From an uncultured Blautia sp. (GTDB lineage Bacteria > Bacillota > Clostridia > Lachnospirales > Lachnospiraceae), in NCBI GenBank assembly GCA_934373235.1, contig CAKROW010000026.1:1-34762 (forward strand): a DNA stretch of 34,762 bases, given 5' to 3'. The notes below the pieces were generated by a model that made no database searches, was not told the DNA's origin, and saw nothing but the letters and a program-made list of their open reading frames with translations. This document shows positions 22,810 to 30,792 of this stretch, piece after piece; within the stretch, counting starts at the first letter, position 1; every line of letters begins with the position of its first letter. Both the position numbers and the translations under genes were made by a program.

Positions 22810-22896
22810 TTGGAAATTATCATCACTTTCTTAATTTCGGTTGCGGCAAGTGTAGCTGGTTACTACATATGCAAATGGTTAGACCGAAATCATTAG
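22810..22896 (+). CDS. Small 28-aa membrane peptide (CKWLDR C-terminus)
   Basis: TTG start at 22810-22812 with a strong GGAAGGAGG site about 7 nt upstream. The peptide begins MEIIITFLISVAASVAGYY, one hydrophobic helix of about 18-20 residues, and ends ICKWLDRNH, giving a single-span protein with a short, partly basic tail. A perfect -10 box TATAAT is at 22762-22767 and a strong terminator at 22913-22942, so it has a complete expression unit of about 180 bp. Tiny proteins with a similar hydrophobic core and CKWLD tail are, from memory, common in Firmicutes mobile DNA. A type I toxin or a small regulatory membrane peptide are options; neither is shown here. Confidence 0.62.
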   Translation: MEIIITFLISVAASVAGYYICKWLDRNH

Positions 22897-22912
22897 ACAG
22901 CTAACCTAAATG

Positions 22913-22942
22913 AAACCCCATGGACTGGCCTCCATGGGGTTT
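22913..22942 (+). terminator. Terminator of the small peptide gene
   Basis: An 11-bp perfect stem, AAACCCCATGG/CCATGGGGTTT, with an 8-nt loop, 16 nt after the stop codon and followed by TTTCGTTGTGTT. Confidence 0.8.
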
Positions 22943-23116
22943 CGTTGTGTTATCTTGTAACATCACTTTCTTGGTTAATATTATATTACTTCTTAATCTT
23001 GTTTATGTCAATCCCCTTTGTATCTTACAATTTATGCTGTTACGTTGTGAGCAAGGTTATTTTCAACGTGAACTACTCGGCAACAAGTTACCAGATCATC
23101 ATAAACCTTTATAAAG

Positions 23117-23201
23117 ACAAAAAGAAACCCTCTGGAAATCAATTTCCAGAGGGTTGTACGTGCGTTAGAGGATTCGAACCCCCGACCTTTTGGTCCGTAG
23201 C
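23117..23201. repeat. Direct repeat copy B (within the intact tRNA-Arg locus)
   Basis: The partner of 22501-22585, 84 of 85 bases identical. This copy runs from the terminator of tRNA-Arg into its anticodon loop. The boundary at the anticodon loop marks the likely strand-exchange region. Confidence 0.9.
23119..23155 (-). terminator. tRNA-Arg terminator
   Basis: On the minus strand AACCCTCTGGAAA/TTTCCAGAGGGTT forms a perfect 13-bp stem with a 4-nt loop, followed by TCTTTTTG. It begins 4 nt past the tRNA 3' end. Confidence 0.85.
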
Positions 23202-23232
23202 CAAACGCTCTATCCAGCTGAGCTAAACGCAC
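23159..23232 (-). tRNA. tRNA-Arg (anticodon ACG)
   Basis: 74-nt cloverleaf: acceptor GTGCGTT/AACGCAC, D arm GCTC/GAGC, anticodon stem TTTGG/CCAAA with loop CTACGGA (anticodon ACG), T arm CCTCT/AGAGG-type with TTCGAAT, discriminator G. CCA is not encoded. It has a near-consensus promoter at 23286-23314 and its own terminator. Confidence 0.96.
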
Positions 23233-23285
23233 ATTCCGTTGCTTTTCTTAAGTGATTATTTCGTATCACCGCTGCAACAATATGT

Positions 23286-23314
23286 ATGATACTCTATGTC
23301 CCTGAAAATGTCAA
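23286..23314 (-). promoter_or_regulatory. tRNA-Arg promoter
   Basis: On the minus strand TTGACA (23309-23314) and TATCAT (23286-23291) are 17 bp apart, about 54 nt upstream of the mature tRNA 5' end. Confidence 0.8.
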
Positions 23315-23429
23315 GGGATTTTTGAAAGTTTTTTTATTTTTTTTCAAAAATATTTTCTGTTGGATTTTTTGATGCAAAAGCAACAGTTATTAAAATACCT
23401 GTGGTCTGTTCTGCGGCAGACAAAATCCC

Positions 23430-23467
23430 CCGTGCATCTGCCTGTCAGCATCATGGCAGACGCACGG
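23430..23467 (-). terminator. Terminator of the exporter operon
   Basis: On the minus strand CCGTGCGTCTGCC pairs with GGCAGATGCACGG, with one G-U pair that exists only in this direction, and is followed by GGGATTTTG. It starts about 20 nt after the stop of the MacB-like permease gene. Confidence 0.75.
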
Positions 23468-23486
23468 AGAAGCCTTCACTCTTTAT

Positions 23487-24719
23487 TTAATTTCGCCGCA
23501 ACGCCTCGATCGGACTGAGTCTGGCAGCTTTCCTTGCAGGATAGATGCCAAAGAACACACCAACTGCACAGGAAAACAGTGTCGCGGCCAGAATCGTTCC
23601 TGCATTGATTCCCGGGCTGATAGCCATACCCATACTGCTGCTGATAACTGCACAGATCACATATCCTCCCACAATTCCCAGGATAATACCAATAAGACCA
23701 CCCATGATCGTCAGGATAGCTGCCTCTGCCAGAAACTGCATCATAATAGACGAAGTCCTGGCTCCAAGAGATTTGCGGATACCAATCTCCCTGGTACGCT
23801 CCGTCACAGAAACCAGCATGATATTCATAACACCAATACCGCCTACCAGAAGAGAAATCCCTGCCACAAAAGAGATAAACGCAGTAACCATACCAAGCAT
23901 CTGATTCATGGATTTCATGATATCCTGGAAGCTCTGTATCTGGAAATAATTATCTCCTGCACACTGATGGCGTCTCTCAAGAAGATTCACGATCCTGTCC
24001 GCTATAACCTGCGAATCCAGTTTTTTATCTGCCTGTACTATGATCTGCCAAAACTCTCCGGTACTGCCTGTAAAATCATCCATAGCCGTATATGGCACAT
24101 TAATGGTAACAGGCATACCCTCATAACTGTAACTTACAAAAGTTCCATTCTCCTTCTGAGTTGTGACTCCACAGATACGAAAAGTCTTTGTCAGATCATA
24201 ACAGGTAACATCCAGGGTCATGCCCACCACATCAGCAGTTCCGAAAAAACGTTTGGCATCTGCATCCGAAAGCACACAGACATTTTTTCCCTCTTCCACT
24301 TCTTTCTGGTCAAAATATGTTCCGTATTTCATGGTTACATTATCCACCATTTTTGCATCCTGAGTCCCACATGTGACAGACAGGTTAAAATGGCCCTTTC
24401 CAGTTGTGGTCTCACCGGAATAGGAATCCGATACATTGACCCCTTCCACACCATCCAGTTCTCTCACAGCATCAATATCCTCAGGAGTCATATATACCTC
24501 ATCTGTCATAGCATCATCACTGCAGTAAATTGCGATCTGTCCACCTCCCGCATCATTGATCTCACTGTTCATCTGGTTTTTTGTTCCCTCTCCGATAGAA
24601 ACAATAGCGATAACAGAAGCAATACCAATGATAATACCCAGCATGGTAAGAAAAGACCGTCCTTTATTGGCCATAATATTATGAATGGCCATTTTTATGT
24701 ATTCATAAATATTACTCAT
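23487..24719 (-). CDS. MacB-like ABC transporter permease (FtsX fold)
   Basis: Permease of a type VII/MacB-class ABC system, 410 aa, the usual length. One helix lies at about 20-42 (FLTMLGIIIGIASVIAIVSI), preceded by the family pattern IKMAIHNIMANKGRSF. An extracytoplasmic MacB periplasmic core-like domain spans about 45-265. Three C-terminal helices (about 285-390) form the FtsX domain with NIMLVSVTERTREIGIRKSL and end GIYPARKAARLSPIEALRRN. Its start overlaps the end of the HlyD-like gene by 8 nt. The trio likely exports or senses a peptide, lipid or antibiotic. Cargo is unknown. Confidence 0.94.
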   Translation of the reverse strand: MSNIYEYIKMAIHNIMANKGRSFLTMLGIIIGIASVIAIVSIGEGTKNQMNSEINDAGGGQIAIYCSDDAMTDEVYMTPEDIDAVRELDGVEGVNVSDSYSGETTTGKGHFNLSVTCGTQDAKMVDNVTMKYGTYFDQKEVEEGKNVCVLSDADAKRFFGTADVVGMTLDVTCYDLTKTFRICGVTTQKENGTFVSYSYEGMPVTINVPYTAMDDFTGSTGEFWQIIVQADKKLDSQVIADRIVNLLERRHQCAGDNYFQIQSFQDIMKSMNQMLGMVTAFISFVAGISLLVGGIGVMNIMLVSVTERTREIGIRKSLGARTSSIMMQFLAEAAILTIMGGLIGIILGIVGGYVICAVISSSMGMAISPGINAGTILAATLFSCAVGVFFGIYPARKAARLSPIEALRRN

Positions 24720-26556
24720 CAGATTCAGCTCCCGTCTCTGCTGCTTCCTCTGTACTTCCGGCTGCGCTGTCTGCAGTATCCGGAACCGCCTCTGCCGGCA
24801 TACCTTCTTCCAGAGTACCTATGTCTGAGATCACCTCTTCTCCTGCCTGGATGCCATCTTTGATCTCCACATAATCCTCAGAACTGACACCTGTTGTAAT
24901 ATCCTGTTTCGTGATCACACCATCTTTAAGCACATAGCAGAAAGAACCTTCCTTGCCGATATTTACCACACCTGCCGGAAGGGTTACAACATCCGTTGCT
25001 TTCTCAGCATAAATTTTGACCTTGGCATCAACACCCAGGAAGATCTCCTGTCCTGGATCGTCAATACTGACTGTAGCCGGCACAAGTGTGGAACCCTTCT
25101 CATTTGTAGTGGCAAGATGGCTGATCTTTGATACCTTTCCTGTGTATTTCTGATCTCCAATGGTGATATCCGCTGCCTGCCCTGTTTTAACCTTGTTATA
25201 ATCATATTTGGATATATTAATGTCAACACTTACCTTATCTGTACTCTGCAGGGTAAAAAGTTCCATTCCCTGTGTCACTGTAGCACCTTCCTGGACTGCT
25301 GACTTTGAAATTACACCATTAAACTCTGCTGTAATACCCTTTTTGCCTTCTTCCACCAGTTCCTTCGCAGTCTTGGCATCAAGCTCAGTCAGATTGTTTG
25401 TAATACGCAGTTTCTCCTTTTCTTCCTCTGTAAGGCTTGCAGGTTCTGTATCTGCCACAGCCTTCTCTGATGCAAGCTGTGACTGAAGATCTGCCAGATC
25501 TGAACTTGCCTGCTCGATGGCATTTTCAATTCCTGACGTATCTACAGACGACGAGGCTGCAGTCTGTACACTTTCTGAGGTACTGTCATCCTGTACCCCG
25601 CTTCCATTGTCATAGGCATCCAGCTCCGTACCATCCGTCACAAAATCACCCTGAACAGTACCATTGCTGAAATCTTCCAGAACCGGCATCTGCGGTGCCG
25701 CTGCTTTTTTATCCTCGTAGGCTTCTTTCGCCTGCTGACTTGCAATCTCCGCATTACTTCTGTCTGTTTCTGCTTCATCAAGAGCAGCTTTGTTCTCATC
25801 AGACGGATCTGCCTCCCACTGGGAAAAAGCCATCTGATATGCATTATCTGCCTCATTATACTGGCTCTGTGCCTGTGTATACTCCGCATTTAGCTGGCCA
25901 AGCTCTGTCTGATAAGCCGGAAGTGTCTCATTGTTATATGTAGTCAGCGCCGCTGCATATTCCCTCTGGATCTCTGCCTGTCTGGCAGCCTCTTCCTCTG
26001 CTTTTGCCTGGGCTGCTGCCTGTGCCTGGGCTGCTGCCCGGGCCTGAGCATCTGCTGCGGCCTGAGCCTGCACCTGGGCAAGCTGTGTTTTCAGAGAAGC
26101 CAGATAATTCTGTTTATCCTGTACCTGCTGCTGAAGAGAAGACACATTGGCTTTTGCATCCTTCTGCTTCTGCACTGCCTGGTCTGACTTATTAATGGAA
26201 TTGTTATAATCATACTTTCCGGATTTTACGTTTAATTCTGCTTTCTGATTATCCCTTTCCAGATCATCTACATTAAATTCAATAAGCCTGGTTCCTTTGG
26301 AAACAGAATCGCCCTCTTTGAACCCAACTTTCTCAAGCTTTGCATTTACAGGGGAAAAAAATGTCTTCTGCTCATCACTGACTACTGTTCCTGTTGCATC
26401 TACACTCTGCTCCACATCACCTTTCCCGGCCACTGTCACACTCACCTGCGGAAGCTGTGCTTCTCCTGTACCACCATTGACCGCTGCGAAAATACCACCG
26501 GCTGCCACGGCAGCCACAACAACACCGATCACGATTTTCTTTTTTCTTTTTTTCAT
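24712..26556 (-). CDS. HlyD/MacA-like periplasmic adaptor (membrane fusion protein)
   Basis: Adaptor of 614 aa, longer than most Firmicute adaptors (about 350-450). Residues 1-30 are a basic tail and membrane anchor (KKRKKKIVIGVVVAAVAAGG). A biotinyl-lipoyl half-motif follows (NAKLEKVGFKEGDSVSKGTR). A very long, Ala/Gln/Glu-rich coiled-coil hairpin spans about 95-365, interrupted by an Asp/Ser/Gly-rich insert near 300-330. The second lipoyl half (VISKSAVQEGATVTQGMELF) is near 415-434, then beta-barrel parts, and a low-complexity Ala/Glu/Ser tail. The ribosome site lies in the last codons of the ATPase gene (GAGGAGGCATAACAGG). The hairpin's length would suit spanning a thick cell wall. Confidence 0.93.
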   Translation of the reverse strand: MKKRKKKIVIGVVVAAVAAGGIFAAVNGGTGEAQLPQVSVTVAGKGDVEQSVDATGTVVSDEQKTFFSPVNAKLEKVGFKEGDSVSKGTRLIEFNVDDLERDNQKAELNVKSGKYDYNNSINKSDQAVQKQKDAKANVSSLQQQVQDKQNYLASLKTQLAQVQAQAAADAQARAAAQAQAAAQAKAEEEAARQAEIQREYAAALTTYNNETLPAYQTELGQLNAEYTQAQSQYNEADNAYQMAFSQWEADPSDENKAALDEAETDRSNAEIASQQAKEAYEDKKAAAPQMPVLEDFSNGTVQGDFVTDGTELDAYDNGSGVQDDSTSESVQTAASSSVDTSGIENAIEQASSDLADLQSQLASEKAVADTEPASLTEEEKEKLRITNNLTELDAKTAKELVEEGKKGITAEFNGVISKSAVQEGATVTQGMELFTLQSTDKVSVDINISKYDYNKVKTGQAADITIGDQKYTGKVSKISHLATTNEKGSTLVPATVSIDDPGQEIFLGVDAKVKIYAEKATDVVTLPAGVVNIGKEGSFCYVLKDGVITKQDITTGVSSEDYVEIKDGIQAGEEVISDIGTLEEGMPAEAVPDTADSAAGSTEEAAETGAESDE

Positions 26557-26560
26557 CCTG

Positions 26561-27268
26561 TTATGCCTCCTCGTCGAAACGCTCGTTGATCTTATCCGAC
26601 TCTATCTTTCCATCCATGATACGCACTACACGTCTGGCCTGATCTGCAATCCCGTTGTCATGGGTAATGAGAATAACCGTCTCTCCGGATCTGTGCATAT
26701 CCTTCAGGATCTCCATGATCTCCCTGCTGGATACGGAGTCCAGATTTCCTGTGGGCTCATCTGCCAGGATCACAGGTGGTCTGGCCGCAATTGCTCTGGC
26801 AATAGCCACACGCTGCTGCTGTCCGCCTGACATCTCATTCGGCCTGTGTTGCATACGCTTCTCAAGACCTACCATCTTCAGTGATTCCACCGCAAGCTTC
26901 CTTCTGGTCTTCCGGTCAACCCCACGATAGATCAGAGGCAGCTCCACGTTTTCTATTGCAGTCAGATTCGGGATCAGGTTAAAGCCCTGAAAAATAAAAC
27001 CGATCTCCCTGTTTCGGATTTCTGAAAGATCATTATCCTTCATTGTAGACACATCTGTACCGTTAAGATAGTATTTGCCGGAGGTTGGCACATCCAGACA
27101 TCCCAGCATATTCATAAACGTGGATTTGCCGGAACCGGACTGACCTATGATCGCTACAAACTCCCCCTTATGTATCTCCAGACTCACATGATCCAGCGCC
27201 CGAACCTCATTTTCACCAGGATTATAAACCTTACACAGATCTACTACCCGTACCAGTGCTTCTTCCAT
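26561..27268 (-). CDS. MacB/LolD-type ABC transporter ATP-binding protein
   Basis: ATPase of 235 aa. Walker A is GQSGSGKST (42-50), the Q loop lies in FIFQGFNLIPNLT, the signature is MSGGQQQR (146-153), Walker B is VILADEPTG with catalytic Glu171, and the H loop is VILITHDNGIA. The insert in GVDRKTRRKLAVESL is typical of the MacB/LolD subfamily. The ATG follows AAGGAGAC. It is first in the exporter operon, 4 nt before the HlyD-like gene. An 8-bp inverted repeat upstream (27305-27328) is a possible operator. Confidence 0.96.
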   Translation of the reverse strand: MEEALVRVVDLCKVYNPGENEVRALDHVSLEIHKGEFVAIIGQSGSGKSTFMNMLGCLDVPTSGKYYLNGTDVSTMKDNDLSEIRNREIGFIFQGFNLIPNLTAIENVELPLIYRGVDRKTRRKLAVESLKMVGLEKRMQHRPNEMSGGQQQRVAIARAIAARPPVILADEPTGNLDSVSSREIMEILKDMHRSGETVILITHDNGIADQARRVVRIMDGKIESDKINERFDEEA

Positions 27269-27304
27269 AACTTAGTCTCCTTAATAAGCTGTCTCACAAA
27301 CAGT

Positions 27305-27328
27305 TTAAAACTCTCTTTGCAGTTTTAA
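27305..27328. promoter_or_regulatory. Candidate operator upstream of the exporter operon
   Basis: A perfect 8-bp inverted repeat TTAAAACT-N8-AGTTTTAA lies 36-60 bp upstream of the ATPase start. No clear sigma-A promoter was found around it. It could be a response-regulator site, as such exporters are often controlled by two-component systems, but no regulator gene is adjacent. Confidence 0.4.
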
Positions 27329-27357
27329 CCGTCACCACAATATTTCTATGAATCAGC

Positions 27358-27397
27358 AAAAACAGGCAGGCACAGGATCAGGGGAAAACCCGCCTGT
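27358..27397 (-). terminator. Terminator of the M18 aminopeptidase gene
   Basis: On the minus strand ACAGGCGGG pairs with CCTGCCTGT (one G-U pair) and is followed by TTTTTG. It lies about 53 nt past the stop at 27450. Confidence 0.7.
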
Positions 27398-27449
27398 CTT
27401 TGCTTCATTTTATATAACGAGGAATTTTCACAGAATTCTTCAAAAGTTT

Positions 27450-28844
27450 TTATGCATCAAGAAGAAATGCCTTGTATGCCTTATACGCCTCATAAACATC
27501 AGCCTTACTGGTCACCTCCCACGGTGCATGCATACTCAGCACGGCAACACCGCTGTCAATAACCTCCATACCGTAAAGTGCAGCAATATACGCAATGGTA
27601 CCGCCGCCTCCAAAATCAACTTTTCCAAGCTCTGCTGTCTGAAAAGCCACATCATGATCATCAAAAATCCTGCGTACTCTTGCCACATATTCTGCATTGG
27701 CATCATTGGACCCGGATTTGCCTCTGGCACCTGTAAACTTGTTCAGCACAATACCTCTGCCCAGATATGCAGTGTTCTTTTTCTCAAATGCCTCACTGTA
27801 AGCCGGGTCATAGCCGGCACTTACATCGGAGGAAAGCATACTGGAACGTTTAAGTGCCCTTCTCAGGGTAAGCTCACTGTAAACGCCCATTCCATCCAGA
27901 AGATCCGCCACACTGTTCTCAAAAAATCTGGACTGCATTCCGGTAGCACCAACGCTTCCGATCTCTTCCTTATCAACAAGCAGGCAGCAGCCGGTGCGCT
28001 CCGGAACTCCGGCCATTTCAAGCATTGCAACAAGAGAAGTATAAGCACACACACGGTCATCCTGTCCGTAAGCCGCGATCATGCTTCTGTCAAGTCCGCA
28101 CTCTCTTGCTTTGCCTGCAGGAACGATCTCAAGCTCTGCGGAGAGGAAATCTTCTTCCTGGATTCCGTACTTGTCGTTAAGAAGCTTCAGCACATTTTCC
28201 TTCACTGCCTCTTTCTTCTTTTCGTCACTCTCATCCTTCAGCGGTCTGCTGCCAATGAGGATGTCAAGCTTCTCTCCCTCTATCACCTCTGCTGCCTTTT
28301 TCTGAAGCTGCTTTCCTGAAAGATGTATCAGAAGATCTGTAATATAAAGAACCGGATCATCCTCAGCTTCTCCGATATTTACCTCTGTCACAGAACCATC
28401 CTTCTTTACCACAACACCGTGCATTGCAAGCGGAAGTGTTACCCACTGATATTTCTTCACGCCGCCGTAATAATGTGTGTCAAGATATGCCAGGTCTGTG
28501 TCTTCATAAAGCGGGTTCTGCTTGATATCAAGACGTGGAGAATCAATATGGGCACAGAGAATATTCATACCTGCGGAAATATCTTCTTTTCCGATATGGA
28601 AAAGAGCCACTGTCTTCTTCATTCCCACTGCATATACCTTGTCACCGGCCTGGATCCTGCTGCCGTCAGACAGCTTCTTCTCAAGTTCCACATAACCGGC
28701 CTCTTCTGCAGCTTCCACAATACGTGTCACACACTCCCGCTCTGTCTTGCCCTGATCCAGAAAATTCCGATATCCCTTTACCAGTTTCTCAAGCTCTGTT
28801 TCTTCTGTGTCAGTATAGGAAAGCCATGCATTTCTTCGTTCCAT
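27450..28844 (-). CDS. M18-family aminopeptidase
   Basis: Cytosolic metallo-aminopeptidase of 464 aa, the usual M18 length. Metal and catalytic motifs are in order: CAHIDSPRLDIK (His99, Asp101), GQDDRVCAYTSL with the bridging Asp, VDKEEIGSVGATG with the Glu pair, SSDVSAGYDPAY, and the final SMHAPWEVTSKADVY His. Family enzymes (yeast Ape1, human DNPEP) remove N-terminal residues, often acidic ones, as tetrahedral dodecamers. I use the ATG at 28842-28844, preceded by AAAGGTGG; an earlier ATG 14 codons upstream has no site. A single gene with its own promoter and terminator, divergent from the PF09818-like ATPase. Confidence 0.94.
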   Translation of the reverse strand: MERRNAWLSYTDTEETELEKLVKGYRNFLDQGKTERECVTRIVEAAEEAGYVELEKKLSDGSRIQAGDKVYAVGMKKTVALFHIGKEDISAGMNILCAHIDSPRLDIKQNPLYEDTDLAYLDTHYYGGVKKYQWVTLPLAMHGVVVKKDGSVTEVNIGEAEDDPVLYITDLLIHLSGKQLQKKAAEVIEGEKLDILIGSRPLKDESDEKKKEAVKENVLKLLNDKYGIQEEDFLSAELEIVPAGKARECGLDRSMIAAYGQDDRVCAYTSLVAMLEMAGVPERTGCCLLVDKEEIGSVGATGMQSRFFENSVADLLDGMGVYSELTLRRALKRSSMLSSDVSAGYDPAYSEAFEKKNTAYLGRGIVLNKFTGARGKSGSNDANAEYVARVRRIFDDHDVAFQTAELGKVDFGGGGTIAYIAALYGMEVIDSGVAVLSMHAPWEVTSKADVYEAYKAYKAFLLDA

Positions 28845-28936
28845 TTTTATTCCACCTTTCTCGAAAAGTTGCAAATTTACAAACATTTTTTGTATTTATG
28901 TTGTCTATACATTACAGTATTGACCATATGTCCCAT

Positions 28937-28965
28937 ATTATAGTGTATCTGTTTTATAATTTCCA
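28937..28965 (-). promoter_or_regulatory. Promoter of the M18 aminopeptidase gene
   Basis: On the minus strand TGGAAA (28960-28965) and a perfect TATAAT (28937-28942) are 17 bp apart, giving a leader of about 85 nt. Confidence 0.55.
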
Positions 28966-28980
28966 CAGATATTCAGCTTC

Positions 28981-29009
28981 TTTACAAAATCTTCACTTTT
29001 GTTTATATT
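28981..29009 (+). promoter_or_regulatory. Promoter of the ABC_ATPase gene
   Basis: TTTACA (28981-28986) and TATATT (29004-29009) are 17 bp apart. The start would be near 29016, just ahead of the ribosome site CAGGAGG. Confidence 0.55.
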
Positions 29010-29041
29010 ATCCTTAAGATTCTACTACAGGAGGTATTATC

Positions 29042-30772
29042 ATGGAATCATCAGCCCAGCTTCGCCAGCTTCTTCACAGTATCAACCGCAAAAGTTATCC
29101 TGCTTATAAATCACTGCGGGGAACTTATGCATTTGATCGTTATATTCTTTCCATTGATCATGTACAGGGAGATCCATTTGCATCCCCTTCCCACGTCAGC
29201 GTAAAGCTCTCACATAAGGATACCGGATTTCCCACAGAATATTACAGGGATGCCCTTACCAGCACCACTCTGGGCGATTTTCTCAACCGTCAGTTTGAAC
29301 AGCAGGTAAACCGTTTTACCTTCCGCGCAAAAGGTTCCGGAAAAAGCGGTCTTATCTCCGTCAGCCGCTGTGGACAGGAAGTCCTTTCAAGAACTGCCTG
29401 TGAGGTAACTGCCAGAGGGATCACTGCCCGTTTTTTTATCGGATTTCCTGCAAATGGCCGCACTATCAACTCTACGGAACTGGAAAAAATCCTTTTTGAT
29501 TTTCTTCCTGTATGTGTGGAAAAAGCTTTTTTTTACCGGAATACCGATCACAAAAAACTGGAACAGGCTATTTTTCTTGCTGAGGATCAGGAATTTATCC
29601 GAAGGGAATTACCAGCCAGATCTCTCAGCGCCTTTGTATGCGACGGTGCCATTCTTCCAAGGGAAAGCGGGATTTCCTCACGCCCCATGAAAAACTCAGT
29701 TCCTTTTTCCTCCCCGGAAAGTCTTCGTATCACCCTTGATCTTCCTCACAAGGGCAAGATCACAGGTATGGGGATCCCCCGTGGCATTACACTGATCGTA
29801 GGTGGCGGCTATCACGGAAAATCCACCCTTCTCAATGCCCTGGAACTGGGTATTTACAACCATATCCCTGGAGACGGAAGAGAATATGTTATTACCGATG
29901 CTTCGGCACTGAAACTCCGGTCAGAGGACGGACGTTTTGTCAAAGACGTGGATATTTCTCTTTTTATCAATGATCTTCCAAACAAAAAAGACACTACCTG
30001 CTTTTCTACGGAAGATGCCAGCGGAAGTACTTCCCAGGCTGCCGGTATCATAGAGGGCATGGAATCCGGCAGTCAGGTATTTCTCCTTGATGAGGATACT
30101 TCCGCTACCAACTTTATGGTCAGGGATGCTTTTATGCAGCAGGTGATCTGCCGGGAAAAAGAACCGATCACTCCTTTTCTGGAACGTGCACGGCAGCTTT
30201 TTGAAAATGCCGGAATCTCCACCATTCTGGTTGCCGGTAGCTCTGGTGCCTTTTTTCACATAGCAGATACTGTTATCCAGATGGACAACTACCGTCCTGT
30301 GGATATCACAGAGCTTACCCGTAGTTTATGCGCCCGGTATCCTGTATCCCTTTCCCAGACACCGGCTTTTCATATGCCGGAAAGCCACAGGATCATGACC
30401 AGGGAAAAAACTTCCGATGCTCACCGCAGCCGTCCCGTACATGGCTCACGGGCAGATCAGCCAGAACGCATAAAAACAAAACTTCATGGAAAGGATGGAT
30501 TCTCACTTGGAAAATCTGAGATCGACCTGCGCTGCATCGAGCAGCTTACAGATCCTGAACAGACTGCTGCTCTGGCACTGCTTCTCAAATATGCCTGCGA
30601 GCATCTTATTGACGGAAAGAAAACCCTTCCTGAGATCATAGATTATCTGGAAAAGCAACTGAAAAAACAGGGACTTTCCTTCTTCTCTGAAGGTTCCTAC
30701 ATCCCCTGCGGCTACGCTCTGCCCCGTGTACAGGAAATCTATTCCTGCTTCAACCGTTACCGCAGGCCATAA
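29042..30772 (+). CDS. ABC_ATPase-domain P-loop protein (PF09818/COG3044-like)
   Basis: Soluble ATPase of 576 aa, the usual family length. The N-terminal RNA/DNA-binding-like half (1-240) includes FRAKGSGKSGLISVSRCGQE. Walker A is GGGYHGKST (254-262). An extended segment with TCFSTEDASGSTSQAAGI serves as the signature-like region. Walker B is QVFLLDEDTSATNFM (Asp350, Glu351), and AGSSGAFFHIADTVIQMD closes the core. A variable, charged linker lies near 425-480, then a helical C-terminus. No membrane segment. The family includes trypanosome MRB1590, an RNA-editing accessory ATPase, suggesting nucleic-acid binding; the bacterial role is unknown. The ATG follows CAGGAGG. Confidence 0.9.
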   Translation: MESSAQLRQLLHSINRKSYPAYKSLRGTYAFDRYILSIDHVQGDPFASPSHVSVKLSHKDTGFPTEYYRDALTSTTLGDFLNRQFEQQVNRFTFRAKGSGKSGLISVSRCGQEVLSRTACEVTARGITARFFIGFPANGRTINSTELEKILFDFLPVCVEKAFFYRNTDHKKLEQAIFLAEDQEFIRRELPARSLSAFVCDGAILPRESGISSRPMKNSVPFSSPESLRITLDLPHKGKITGMGIPRGITLIVGGGYHGKSTLLNALELGIYNHIPGDGREYVITDASALKLRSEDGRFVKDVDISLFINDLPNKKDTTCFSTEDASGSTSQAAGIIEGMESGSQVFLLDEDTSATNFMVRDAFMQQVICREKEPITPFLERARQLFENAGISTILVAGSSGAFFHIADTVIQMDNYRPVDITELTRSLCARYPVSLSQTPAFHMPESHRIMTREKTSDAHRSRPVHGSRADQPERIKTKLHGKDGFSLGKSEIDLRCIEQLTDPEQTAALALLLKYACEHLIDGKKTLPEIIDYLEKQLKKQGLSFFSEGSYIPCGYALPRVQEIYSCFNRYRRP

Positions 30773-30792
30773 CCTGTTTCACGCATAAATCA

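Larger units (their letters stand above)
22586..23116. mobile_element. Short segment bracketed by tRNA-Arg direct repeats: mini-element or excision scar
   Basis: 531 bp of AT-rich DNA between the two att-like repeats. It contains a 28-codon membrane peptide gene (22810-22896) with its own -10 box and terminator, and no integrase, recombination directionality factor or other recognisable gene. It could be the remnant of a larger integrative element after internal deletion, or a non-autonomous element mobilised in trans. Right of 22942 I see only AT-rich DNA without a supported gene. Confidence 0.55.

Noticed and set aside
23032..23232. 66-codon minus-strand frame across tRNA-Arg
   Set aside because: It translates the tRNA and terminator; the tRNA cloverleaf fully explains the sequence.
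23967..24863. 298-codon plus-strand frame opposite the MacB-like permease and adaptor
   Set aside because: Antisense shadow spanning two well-supported coupled genes.
27348..28319. 323-codon plus-strand frame opposite the M18 aminopeptidase
   Set aside because: Antisense shadow; the minus strand carries all M18 metal motifs.
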